A stretch of 19,336 nt of DNA from NCBI GenBank assembly GCA_964654995.1, contig CAZZKF010000048.1, forward strand, positions 1 to 19,336, written 5' to 3'. Under the pieces are notes generated by a model, which was given only the letters and a program-made list of their open reading frames with translations, was not told the DNA's origin and searched no databases. The position numbers and the translations under genes were made by a program. The DNA is from CAZZKF01 sp964654995. GTDB lineage: Bacteria; Pseudomonadota; Alphaproteobacteria; CAZZKF01. Of this stretch, positions 7,260-15,028 are shown piece by piece (within the stretch, counting starts at the first letter, position 1; each line of letters starts with the position of its first letter).

Positions 7260-8534
7260 TCATTTGCCGTGGGTCGCCGGCGCCGAGGTGGCCTCACCCG
7301 AAACCCTGGCAGCGTAAGCCTCGACCTCCGACCAGACCCGCAGGATATTGCCGGAGAGGATTTTCCGGATGTCCTCCTCGCTGTAGCCGCGCCGCAGCAG
7401 CCCGGCGATCAGATTGGGGTAGGCCGAGACATCCTTGAGCCCTTCAGGCAGCGAATCGCCGACGCCGTCAAAGTCCGAGCCCAGACCGACGTGATCGATG
7501 CCGACCAGTTTGACGATGTGATCGATGACATCGAGGACATCATCGAGGCCGGCATAGGGGTAGGGGTGTTCGGCCCGCCAGCGCTTCGAGAATGCCTCGC
7601 GGGCGGCCGGTGTTTCTTCAACGCCCGAGTCGGCGAAATAGGCCTGGCGGGCATCGCGTTCGGCCTGATCGGCGGCGCGGGCCTTGGCATTGACGAAGCC
7701 GGAGCCGAAATTCACCTGAATGACGCCGCCGTTCTTGCCCAAGGCGCGGATCATGTCATCGTCCATGTTGCGCTCCCAGCCCGGAGTGAAATGACGGGCC
7801 GAGGAATGCGAGGCGATCACCGGTGTCTTCGACAGCGCGATCACCTGATAAAAGGCTTCGTCCGAGATGTGCGAAACATCGATCATCATGCCCATCTCGT
7901 TCATCGCCGCGACCAGTTTGCGGCCGAAATCGCTCAGGCCGTGCCAGCGCCGCTCGGGGTCATAGGAGGAATCGGCAATGTGGTTGCTCTTGGAATGCGC
8001 CAGCGTGATGTAGCGTATCCCGCGATCAAAGAAATGGCGCAGCTTGGCGAGATCGCCGGCAATCGGTGCGCCGTTCTCCATGCCCATGGCGAGCGAGATC
8101 TTGCCGGCGGCGAAGTTGCGCCGCACCTCGGCGACCGAGCGCGCCGGCGCGAACTTGTCCGGATGTTCGGCGGTCAGATCATCGACCATGTCGATCAACC
8201 GCTCGGCAAGCGCCCCCGCGCCGCCGGTCTCCTCAAGCTCGGCCGGGATGAAGATGGAGAAGAACACGACGTCGAGGCCGCCGGCCACGGCGCGGGGATA
8301 GTCGAAATCGCCGCCCGAAGTCGCTGTCGAGACATCCGCATAGGATTCATTCAGGCGGTAAGGCACGTCGATATGGGTATCGACCAGGATCGTGTCATGG
8401 GCGATGCGCTGTGCCCGTGCCCGCAAATCGCCGGCCGGCTCCCCTTCTCCGGACATCGAATTCCGGGCGACGCCGGTGGCCATGCCAGCGGCAATCAGCA
8501 CGCCCAGAACCGCCCGTTTCCAGCCCCAGCTCAT
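7260..8534 (-). CDS. Membrane dipeptidase, peptidase family M19 (renal dipeptidase type), exported
   Basis: A di-zinc hydrolase of 424 residues that cleaves dipeptides, in some members with a D-amino acid at the C-terminal side. The metal ligands are all in place: His54 and Asp56 (DTHIDVPYR), bridging Glu153 (GMENGAPI), His222 (DVSHISDEAF) and His243 (ASHSSARHF). The family's DHVGLGSDFDG motif is at about 347-357. The N-terminus (MSWGWKRAVLGVLIAAGMA) is a signal peptide or membrane anchor, so the enzyme acts in the periplasm. Start ATG 8534 is preceded by GAGGGAGCGAGAAG. The frame extends upstream to a GTG at 8636, but that would add 34 basic residues before the signal peptide. A good promoter lies at 8781-8809, leaving a leader of about 240 bases. 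Substrate cannot be read from the sequence. Confidence 0.92.
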   Translation of the reverse strand: MSWGWKRAVLGVLIAAGMATGVARNSMSGEGEPAGDLRARAQRIAHDTILVDTHIDVPYRLNESYADVSTATSGGDFDYPRAVAGGLDVVFFSIFIPAELEETGGAGALAERLIDMVDDLTAEHPDKFAPARSVAEVRRNFAAGKISLAMGMENGAPIAGDLAKLRHFFDRGIRYITLAHSKSNHIADSSYDPERRWHGLSDFGRKLVAAMNEMGMMIDVSHISDEAFYQVIALSKTPVIASHSSARHFTPGWERNMDDDMIRALGKNGGVIQVNFGSGFVNAKARAADQAERDARQAYFADSGVEETPAAREAFSKRWRAEHPYPYAGLDDVLDVIDHIVKLVGIDHVGLGSDFDGVGDSLPEGLKDVSAYPNLIAGLLRRGYSEEDIRKILSGNILRVWSEVEAYAARVSGEATSAPATHGK

Positions 8535-8566
8535 GTTCTTCTCGCTCCCTCGCCGCGGCCCTCGTG

Positions 8567-8605
8567 AAGACGTCTTGCCTGAGGCCGCAAACCGGTCGGC
8601 AAGAC
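8567..8605. repeat. Inverted repeat and overlapping palindrome upstream of the dipeptidase
   Basis: GTCTTGCC (8572-8579) and GGCAAGAC (8598-8605) are perfect 8-base arms with an 18-base spacer. The left arm overlaps a 10-base palindrome AAGACGTCTT (8567-8576), so the GTCTT/AAGAC half-site occurs three times in 39 bases. It lies 33-71 bases upstream of the ATG, inside the predicted leader. It could be an operator, an RNA hairpin affecting translation, or chance. Confidence 0.4.
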
Positions 8606-8780
8606 ATCTCCTGCACATGACTGCGGAAACCTTCACCCCGGGCGACCAGCCGTTGCAATCTTTTGACCGTGATGACGACGATAACGCGGAGGCCAGCCGT
8701 CACCATCGCCGTGGTCACGAGGCAGGTATAAAGCCGTCCGCTCCCGACCCTGGAGGTTCCACCCCGTCGCCCTGCGGATC

Positions 8781-8809
8781 ACTATAGGCAGGGCACAAAA
8801 ACTGGTCAA
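8781..8809 (-). promoter_or_regulatory. Candidate sigma-70 promoter for the dipeptidase gene
   Basis: Minus strand: TTGACC (8804-8809, 5 of 6 to TTGACA), exactly 17 bases of spacer, then TATAGT (8781-8786, 5 of 6 to TATAAT). Predicted transcription start is near 8774. This is one of the best-looking vegetative promoters in the window. It lies 240 bases from the dipeptidase ATG and just downstream of ccoS. Confidence 0.65.
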
Positions 8810-8839
8810 ACGCGGGGCCGGCACGGCCCTTACGGTGCC

Positions 8840-9010
8840 TCATCGGCCCGAGGGTATTTCGTCCTCTTCGTCGTCATCGTCGAAGAGAATGCGGTGGGGC
8901 GCACCTTCCATGTCGTCATACTGGCCGGAGCGCACCGCCCACAGGAACGCCCCGAGCCCGAGGAGTCCGAGGATCAGCGCCGCCGGAATCAGGTAGATGA
9001 GCACGGTCAT
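8840..9010 (-). CDS. ccoS: CcoS/FixS, cbb3 oxidase maturation protein
   Basis: A 56-residue protein with one N-terminal membrane helix (MTVLIYLIPAALILGLLGLG..., about residues 3-26), the family's FLWAVRSGQYDD segment (about 22-33), and an acidic tail (DDDDEEDE, 44-51). CcoS is needed for cofactor insertion (heme and copper) into the cbb3 catalytic subunit in organisms where it has been tested. ATG 9010 overlaps the ccoI stop (ATGA, 9007-9010), implying translational coupling. It is the last gene of ccoNOQPGHIS. A GGCAC/GTGCC hairpin starts directly after its stop but lacks a T tract, so termination here is uncertain. Confidence 0.93.
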   Translation of the reverse strand: MTVLIYLIPAALILGLLGLGAFLWAVRSGQYDDMEGAPHRILFDDDDEEDEIPSGR

Positions 9011-11241
9011 TGCCGGCGCACCCGGAGCGCATTGAGAATGACGGTGACCGATGAGGTCGACATGGCGATGGCGGCCACCAGCGGGCTGGCAAAGCCGGCC
9101 ATCGCCAGCGGCACCGCCACCAGATTGTAGCCGGCGGCAAGACCGAAATTGATCCGCACCAGGCGGCGCGCCTTGGCGGCAACGGCAAGAAATTCACAGA
9201 CCGGTGCCAGCACCGCGCCCTGAAACACCGCATCCGCCGCCATCTGGCTGATATCGGCGGCGTTTGACGGTGACAGCGACACGTTGGCCGCGGCCAGCGC
9301 CGCGGCATCGTTGAGGCCGTCGCCGACCATCAGCACACACCGGCCAGCGTGCCGCAGCGCCTCGATGTGGCGAACCTTGTCGGCGGGGCTCATCTCGGCC
9401 GTCCAGTCGGCAACGCCGAGGCGGGCGGCGATGCGGGCGACATGATTGGTTCGATCACCGGAGAGCAGATGAATCGCGAACCCCTGGGCCTGAAGCCGGG
9501 CGATCACCTCGCCGGCATCGGCGCGCAGCCGGTCGCGGAAGCGGAACCGCACCGGCGCCGCCCCGTCGCGCACCAGCCACATTTCGGGCCCGGTCCCGGT
9601 CTCTTCGACAGCATCCGAATCGTCTTGCGCAATGCCGCACCAGCGGGCGCTGCCGAGGCGCACGGTTACGCCGTCGATCGTTGCTTCGAGCCCGCAGCCC
9701 GGGATTTCCGTGACACCGCGGGCGGGCGCCGCCCCGGGCATGGCGGCGCGGAGCGCCCGGGCCAGCGGGTGGCGGCTGCTGGCGGCGAGAGCGGAGGCGA
9801 GTTCAAGCGCAGGCTCGGGAACCTCCGCGGCGTTCACCAGCTCGGGCGTACCGGTGGTCAGCGTCCCGGTCTTGTCGAACACGATGGTATCGACCCCGGC
9901 GGCGCGTTCCAGCGCATCCCCCGACTTGAGCAGAATGCGGCCGCGAAACAGGCGTCCGGCGGCGGCCGTGTGGACCGCCGGGACGGCCAGCGCAAGCGCG
10001 CAGGGGCAGGTGATGATCAGCACCGAAACGGCGGTCAGCAGCGCCGTTTCCCAGGAGGCGCCGGCCAGAAGCCACCAGCCAATGAAGGTGGCGAGTGCCG
10101 CCAGATGCACGACCGGCGCATAGATCGCAGCCGCCCGGTCGGCAATTCGTATAGTGCGGCCGCGCCCCCGTTCGGCCGCCTCCATCAGACGGCGGATTTC
10201 GGCCAGCAGGGTATCTTCGCCGACGGCCGTGACCTCGAGGGTGAGCGGCGCGCCGAGATTGATGGTGCCGGCAAACAGCTCATCGCCGGGACCGACCGTC
10301 CGCGGTGCCGATTCGCCGGTGATCAGGCTGGTGTCGATATCGGACGCGCCTTCGATGATGCGGCCGTCGACCGGGATGCGCTCGCCGGCCGCCACCTGCA
10401 CCCGCATCCCCGGGGCGACGCGCTCCAGCGGCCAGGCGCGGATCTGCCCGTCCGCCTCGATGACCATGGCGGCACGCGCCTGCAACGCGAGCATGTGCGC
10501 ACCCATGTCGCGGGCGCGCCCGCGCACCCGGTGATCGAGATAGCGCCCGACCAGGAGGAAGAACAGCAGTGTCACCGCAGCGTCGAAATAGGCGTCCGCG
10601 CCGCCCTCGATGGTCTGCCACAGGCTGATGCCGGCGGCCAGCACCACGGCCAGCGAGATCGGCACGTCCATGTTGAGCCGCCGGCCCCTGAGTGCCGCCC
10701 GCGCCGAGGCGAAAAACGGCTGGCCGGCGTAGGCAATCGCCGGCAGCGCGATCAGCGCCGAAATCCAGTGAAACAGGGTGCGGGTGGCGGGGCCCATGTC
10801 GGAGGCCGCCCCGGCCCACACCGAGATCGACAACAGCATGACATTGGCGGCGGCAAAACCGGCCACCGCCATCGCCCGGAGCAGCGCCTTTTCTTCCGCA
10901 TCCGTGCCGCGATCGAGGCGGGCCGGGTCATAGGGCGCGAGCCGGTAGCCGAGGTCCTCGAGGCGGGCCAGCGCCACCTGCGGCTCGAACTCCGATCCCC
11001 GCCAGCGCAGCACCAGACGCCGGGTGGACAGGTTGACCCGGCCCTCGTCCAGGCCCGGCATGTCGGCCAGAGCGCGTTCGATCCGGCGCACGCAGCCGGC
11101 ACAATGAATGCCCTCGACCATCAGATGCAGGGTCTGGCCGCCATCTTGCCCGCGGGCGACCCAGGCCGACGGATCGAACGCCCCCGGAGCGGGGATGGGC
11201 GTATCGACCTGCCGGGCGGTGGCTGCCAGCTCGGCGCTCAC
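9007..11241 (-). CDS. ccoI: CcoI/FixI, P1B-type copper-transporting ATPase for cbb3 oxidase assembly
   Basis: A 744-residue heavy-metal P-type ATPase that exports copper across the inner membrane for the CuB centre of CcoN. In order: an N-terminal heavy-metal domain with one GIHCAGC site (Cys47, Cys50), membrane segments from about 122, the TGES actuator loop (308-311), and the CPC metal site in the membrane (412-414). Then come the phosphorylation motif DKTGT (Asp456), an SRHP motif in the nucleotide domain, GDGLND (640-645) and two final helices. Start: GTG at 11241 forms a GTGA overlap with the ccoH stop, matching the coupling style of this operon. An upstream ATG at 11307 would add 22 residues inside ccoH and is less likely. 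ccoS overlaps its end. Confidence 0.95.
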   Translation of the reverse strand: MSAELAATARQVDTPIPAPGAFDPSAWVARGQDGGQTLHLMVEGIHCAGCVRRIERALADMPGLDEGRVNLSTRRLVLRWRGSEFEPQVALARLEDLGYRLAPYDPARLDRGTDAEEKALLRAMAVAGFAAANVMLLSISVWAGAASDMGPATRTLFHWISALIALPAIAYAGQPFFASARAALRGRRLNMDVPISLAVVLAAGISLWQTIEGGADAYFDAAVTLLFFLLVGRYLDHRVRGRARDMGAHMLALQARAAMVIEADGQIRAWPLERVAPGMRVQVAAGERIPVDGRIIEGASDIDTSLITGESAPRTVGPGDELFAGTINLGAPLTLEVTAVGEDTLLAEIRRLMEAAERGRGRTIRIADRAAAIYAPVVHLAALATFIGWWLLAGASWETALLTAVSVLIITCPCALALAVPAVHTAAAGRLFRGRILLKSGDALERAAGVDTIVFDKTGTLTTGTPELVNAAEVPEPALELASALAASSRHPLARALRAAMPGAAPARGVTEIPGCGLEATIDGVTVRLGSARWCGIAQDDSDAVEETGTGPEMWLVRDGAAPVRFRFRDRLRADAGEVIARLQAQGFAIHLLSGDRTNHVARIAARLGVADWTAEMSPADKVRHIEALRHAGRCVLMVGDGLNDAAALAAANVSLSPSNAADISQMAADAVFQGAVLAPVCEFLAVAAKARRLVRINFGLAAGYNLVAVPLAMAGFASPLVAAIAMSTSSVTVILNALRVRRQ

Positions 11242-11720
11242 AGGATCACCCGCTTGCTGACCCGGAACGAGCGCGCCCCGTCGCGCCACAGAATGCGAAC
11301 CTCCCACTGCCCGGGAAACGGCAGTCTGGCCTGGGCCCGGTAGCGCCCCTCGCCCTCGCCCGAGAAGGTGACGGACACGTCCGCCCCCTTGCGGGTCGGG
11401 CGAACGATCCGGCCGACGGCATCGAGCCCGTCGATCGGCTGCCCGTCAGGCCCGCGCAGGGTGGCAACGACGACCGCCTCGCCGTCCGCCTCGCGCCGCG
11501 CCTCGATGGTCGCTTGCCAGCCGAGTTCCGCCTGTTCGGCGGCCGCCCTCAGAAACCGGTTGTAATGCAGCCCCTCCTCGTAGGCCTGCGCCGTGTCGAG
11601 CCCGGAATAGGTGGTCACCGCCAGATAAATGAACACCGCGTTCGCCGCTATCACCACCGCGAAAAAGGCGACGATCAGCCACGGCATATACCAGCCCCTT
11701 GGGCGCGGCCTGGAGGACAT
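11238..11720 (-). CDS. ccoH: CcoH/FixH, cbb3 oxidase assembly protein
   Basis: A 160-residue protein with one N-terminal membrane helix (about residues 11-34) and a periplasmic domain. The conserved TYSGLDTAQAYEEGLHYN block just after the helix identifies the FixH family. CcoH associates with the cbb3 subunits and is required for stable assembly of the complex. Its ATG (11720) lies 3 bases after the ccoG stop and its TGA overlaps the GTG start of ccoI. No strong ribosome-binding sequence is seen, so translation probably depends on coupling to ccoG. Confidence 0.93.
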   Translation of the reverse strand: MSSRPRPRGWYMPWLIVAFFAVVIAANAVFIYLAVTTYSGLDTAQAYEEGLHYNRFLRAAAEQAELGWQATIEARREADGEAVVVATLRGPDGQPIDGLDAVGRIVRPTRKGADVSVTFSGEGEGRYRAQARLPFPGQWEVRILWRDGARSFRVSKRVIL

Positions 11721-11723
11721 GGC

Positions 11724-13211
11724 TTATTCCGGCCCGTGAAAGACCGCCTCGTAGACGATCCGCTCGTTCCGCCCGGGATCGCCGAGCACCAGCCTGAACG
11801 GCGTCGCATGGCCCTTGAGGCTGCGGCGCGGGGCGCGGATGAACAGGCGGAAATGGTCGACCCGGTCGGGACCGGCCCGCAGCAGCGCGCCCTGCGCATC
11901 GACCGGCGCGCCGACCACCGACATTCGCGCGCCTTCAAGCCCCTCGACAGTGAGCCGGAAATCGCGATAGTCGCGCAGCTTGTTGAGAACCTTCACGGTA
12001 AAGCCGTTGCGGATGCTGCCATCAGAAAGCAGAACATAGACCGGATTGCGGTCCTGCAACAGGTTCATGCCCATGTCCGATCGTGTCGCCAGGCCCACCC
12101 CCATGGCCACCGCGATGATCGCCAGCAGGGCCCCGTAGGCGAGCGTTCGCGGCCGCGCCAGGCGAGCGCGCTCGGGCTCACCGCGGGCCCGGCGTTCGAC
12201 ATTGGCAAGGCTGTCGAGGCCGATCAGGCCACGCGGCAGGCCGACCCGGTCCATCACCGAATCGCAGGCATCCGCACACAGGCCGCAATTGAGGCATTCG
12301 ATCTGCGGGCCATTGCGAATGTCGATGCCGGTGGGACAGACGGAAATGCACAAGGTGCAGTCGATGCAGTCGCCGCGCCCTTCCCAGCTCGTCCCCTTCT
12401 TGTGGGGACCGCGCGGCTCGCCGCGGTCGGAGCGGTAGGTGACGATCACCGATTCCTCGTCCAGCATCACCGACTGGAAGCGGGAATAGGGGCACATGTA
12501 GGTGCAGACCTGCTCGCGGGCATGGCCGGCCAGCAGATAGGTGGTAAAGGTGAGCAGGCCGATGGTGATATAGGCCGCCGATGGGGCCGTGCCGGTCAGC
12601 AGCCCGTGCGCCAGCGTCGGCGCATCGGCGAAGTAGAACACCCAGGCGCCGCCGGTGGCCATGGCGATGACGATCCAGATCAGGTGCTTGAGCGCCCGCT
12701 TGGCGAGTTTTTCCAGCGTCCAGGGTGCGCGATCGAGACGGATGCGAGCGTTGCGGTCGCCCTCGATCTTGCGCTCCACCCACATGTAGAGGTCGGTCCA
12801 CACCGTCTGCGGGCAGGCCCAGGCACACCACAGGCGGCCGAACAGCGAGGTGATGAAAAACAGCCCCAGTGCGGCGAGCAGCAGGATGCCGGTAAGGTAA
12901 TAGACCTCCTGCGGCCAGATCTCGATGCCGAAGAAATAGAAGCGCCGGGCCGGCAGATCGATCAGCACCGCCTGATCGGGGGCATACGGCCCGCGATCCC
13001 AGCGGATCCAGGGGGTGAGGTAATAGATCGTCAGAAGGATGCCGAAAAACGCCCATTTGATCGAGCGAAAGCGGCCCTTGACGCGCTTGGGGAAGACCTT
13101 GACGCGTTCCGCGAACAGTTTGGCGCGGCCGGCCGACCAGTCGACCGCTTCGAAGGTTTCCTGGGGAGCGGCGTCGTGGTGATCGTCGGCGTCTGACGGG
13201 ATCTTATCCAT
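11724..13211 (-). CDS. ccoG: CcoG/RdxA/FixG, membrane iron-sulfur protein of cbb3 oxidase biogenesis
   Basis: A 495-residue membrane ferredoxin proposed to reduce copper (Cu2+ to Cu+) for cbb3 assembly. About five membrane helices are seen in the first 225 residues and around 360-380. Paired cysteines lie at the ends of helices (CAWACP, Cys129/Cys133; CTYMCP, Cys236/Cys240), followed by a two-cluster ferredoxin domain: Cys282, 285, 288, 292 and Cys306, 309, 312, 316. The C-terminal region (about 390-495) is an Ig-like periplasmic domain, typical of the family. ATG 13211 follows ccoP by 14 bases. All cluster ligands are present, so it should be functional. Confidence 0.95.
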   Translation of the reverse strand: MDKIPSDADDHHDAAPQETFEAVDWSAGRAKLFAERVKVFPKRVKGRFRSIKWAFFGILLTIYYLTPWIRWDRGPYAPDQAVLIDLPARRFYFFGIEIWPQEVYYLTGILLLAALGLFFITSLFGRLWCAWACPQTVWTDLYMWVERKIEGDRNARIRLDRAPWTLEKLAKRALKHLIWIVIAMATGGAWVFYFADAPTLAHGLLTGTAPSAAYITIGLLTFTTYLLAGHAREQVCTYMCPYSRFQSVMLDEESVIVTYRSDRGEPRGPHKKGTSWEGRGDCIDCTLCISVCPTGIDIRNGPQIECLNCGLCADACDSVMDRVGLPRGLIGLDSLANVERRARGEPERARLARPRTLAYGALLAIIAVAMGVGLATRSDMGMNLLQDRNPVYVLLSDGSIRNGFTVKVLNKLRDYRDFRLTVEGLEGARMSVVGAPVDAQGALLRAGPDRVDHFRLFIRAPRRSLKGHATPFRLVLGDPGRNERIVYEAVFHGPE

Positions 13212-13225
13212 GGCCGAAGCGGCCT

Positions 13226-14089
13226 CTACTCGCCCCCGCCCAGCATATGGACGTAAATGGCGAGCTCCTTGATGGTCGCCGGATCAAGCCGGGACTCCCA
13301 GGTCGGCATCACCCCGTGGCGCGGCTTGCGGATCTGGCGCAGCACATCCTCGCGGCTGCCGCCATAGAGCCAGATGGCGTCGTTGAGCCGCGGGCCACCA
13401 AGTTCGCGAACGCCTTCGCCGGCCTCACCATGGCAGGCGGCACAGTTGTCGGCGAACAAGGCGGCACCCTGCGGGTCCGGCGTGATGTCCGGATTGGACA
13501 GCGAGAGCACATAATCGGCGACCTGCTCGGCCTCGTCTTCGCTGAGAATCTCGTCGGCGACAAACGCCGGCATCGCGTTGAACCGGGTCTCGTCATGATC
13601 GGAGCGCACGCCGACCCGGATGGTTTCATGGATGGTCTCCAGATCACCGCCCCAGATCCAGTCATCGTCATTGAGGTTGGGAATGCCGGGGGCCCCTTGC
13701 GCGCCGCGGCCATGGCACTGGGCGCAATACAGGCCGAAGGCCGAGCGGCCGCCGGCCAGGGCAAATTCGAGCAGCTCGGGATCTGCCTCGATGGCGGCCA
13801 GATCGGTGGCCTCGATGCGTTTGACGAAGCCGCTCTGGGCAGCCCGCGCCTCGGCGATCTCGGCGTTGAGGCGCGCCCGCGACGACCAGCCGAGCACGCC
13901 GCGCGTATAATCGCTGAGCAGCGGCCAGGCCGGCATCACCAGCCAGTAGCCGATGGCCCAGACGATGGTGGCATAGAACACCCACAGCCACCACCGCGGC
14001 AGCGGCGTGTTCAGCTCCTTGATGCCGTCCCACTCGTGACCGGTGGTTTCCCGGCCGGTGATGTCATCACGCTCTTTCTGCTCGCTCAT
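13226..14089 (-). CDS. ccoP: CcoP/FixP, di-heme cytochrome c subunit of cbb3 oxidase
   Basis: A 287-residue subunit that passes electrons from soluble cytochrome c to CcoO. The N-terminal HEWDGIKELNTPLPRWWLW block (about 18-36) precedes one membrane anchor (about 33-57). Two cytochrome c domains follow in the periplasm. Heme sites are CAQCH (Cys122, Cys125, His126), probably with Met173 as distal ligand, and CAACH (Cys216, Cys219, His220), probably with Met261. ATG 14089 overlaps the ccoQ stop (ATGA, 14086-14089). The di-heme arrangement is the standard one; no extra domain is fused. Confidence 0.96.
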   Translation of the reverse strand: MSEQKERDDITGRETTGHEWDGIKELNTPLPRWWLWVFYATIVWAIGYWLVMPAWPLLSDYTRGVLGWSSRARLNAEIAEARAAQSGFVKRIEATDLAAIEADPELLEFALAGGRSAFGLYCAQCHGRGAQGAPGIPNLNDDDWIWGGDLETIHETIRVGVRSDHDETRFNAMPAFVADEILSEDEAEQVADYVLSLSNPDITPDPQGAALFADNCAACHGEAGEGVRELGGPRLNDAIWLYGGSREDVLRQIRKPRHGVMPTWESRLDPATIKELAIYVHMLGGGE

Positions 14090-14259
14090 TCGTCGGTCTC
14101 ATCCGGGGCATCGCCCTCATCAAGCGGAATCCGGGCCCATTTCCGATAGTTTGCCGCCGCGCCGGGCCGGAACACCCAGGCCAGAACGCCGAGAAAAAAG
14201 ACAAAGAAGAAGACCAGCCCGAAGATGCCAATCACTTCCTTTGCCGTCTCAATGTCCAT
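14086..14259 (-). CDS. ccoQ: CcoQ/FixQ, small cbb3 oxidase subunit
   Basis: A 57-residue protein (MDIETAKEVIG...) with a single very phenylalanine-rich membrane helix (about residues 9-30, including VFFFVFF), then an RPGAAANYRKWARIPL segment and an acidic tail (DEGDAPDETDE). Position between ccoO and ccoP, length and topology identify CcoQ, which stabilises the cbb3 complex, for example against oxygen in Rhodobacter. It lies 25 bases after ccoO and its stop overlaps the ccoP start. It is easily missed because of its size. Confidence 0.92.
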   Translation of the reverse strand: MDIETAKEVIGIFGLVFFFVFFLGVLAWVFRPGAAANYRKWARIPLDEGDAPDETDE

Positions 14260-14284
14260 TCCGCTTTCCTATCCTTGGCCGGCC

Positions 14285-15019
14285 TTACCGGTAGTCGGCA
14301 TCATCGTGGTAATCGGTAAAATCGACCAGTGTGCCCAGCATCTGCAAATAGGCGATGAGCGCATCGAGTTCCGAAATCATCTCCGGGTTGCCATCGAAGT
14401 CACGCACCTGGGCCTTGGGATACCGCGCCAGAAAGGCATCGACGTCATCCGCATCCGGATTGACCTGAACCTCCAGATCGGCCTTGGCCAGAGCGATCTC
14501 CTCGTCGGTGTAGGGTACGCCGACAGCGCGATTGGCGCGCAGATGCGCCGCCACATCCTGGTAATCCAGCGGTGTCTTCGCCAGCCACGGATAGCCGGGC
14601 ATGATCGATCCGGGGACGACACTGCGCGGGTTCTGCATGTGGAGGCGGTGCCATTCGTCGGAATAGCGCCCGCCGACCCGCGCGAGATCCGGCCCGGTGC
14701 GTTTCGAGCCCCACTGGAACGGGTGGTCGTACATGCTTTCGGCCGCCAGGCTGTAATGGCCGTAGCGTTCCGACTCGTCGCGCAGCGAGCGGATCTGCTG
14801 GCTGTGGCACACATAGCAGCCCTCGCGGACATAGATATCGCGACCCAGCAGCTCCAGCGGCGAATAGGGGCGCACGCCATCCACCTTCTCGATCGTGCTC
14901 TCCAGATAAAACAGCGGCGCAATCTCGACAATGCCGCCGATGGAGATCACGATCAAGGTGGCGATCGCCAGCGGAATCGCCCGGCGCTCCAGAAAGGACT
15001 GCAAGTCTCGTCTCGCCAT
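14285..15019 (-). CDS. ccoO: CcoO/FixO, mono-heme cytochrome c subunit of cbb3 oxidase
   Basis: A 244-residue subunit that hands electrons to the CcoN active site. One N-terminal helix (about 15-37) anchors a periplasmic cytochrome c domain. The heme site is CYVCH (Cys68, Cys71, His72) in the family context EGCYVCHSQQIR. The SKRTGPDLARVGGRYSD block (about 105-121) is also typical, and Met140 in SIMPGYPWL is the likely distal ligand. ATG 15019 follows ccoN by 9 bases. The product is of normal length for alphaproteobacteria. Confidence 0.96.
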   Translation of the reverse strand: MARRDLQSFLERRAIPLAIATLIVISIGGIVEIAPLFYLESTIEKVDGVRPYSPLELLGRDIYVREGCYVCHSQQIRSLRDESERYGHYSLAAESMYDHPFQWGSKRTGPDLARVGGRYSDEWHRLHMQNPRSVVPGSIMPGYPWLAKTPLDYQDVAAHLRANRAVGVPYTDEEIALAKADLEVQVNPDADDVDAFLARYPKAQVRDFDGNPEMISELDALIAYLQMLGTLVDFTDYHDDADYR

Positions 15020-15028
15020 CGTCCCCTC

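Larger units (their letters stand above)
8535..8839. other. Intergenic region between ccoS and the dipeptidase gene
   Basis: About 305 bases without a supported gene. It holds a GGCAC/GTGCC hairpin right after the ccoS stop (8820-8839), the promoter at 8781-8809, and the inverted repeat at 8567-8605. Short frames here (for example minus-strand 8718 downward, running out of frame into the dipeptidase) have no ribosome-binding site or recognisable product. Confidence 0.6.

Noticed and set aside
7269..8567. Plus-strand 432-residue open frame opposite the dipeptidase
   Set aside because: Mirror image of a complete M19 enzyme with all metal ligands; no independent evidence of coding.
8395..8718. 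Minus-strand 107-residue frame in the dipeptidase leader
   Set aside because: It runs out of frame into the dipeptidase, lacks a ribosome-binding site and becomes arginine-rich nonsense in the overlap.
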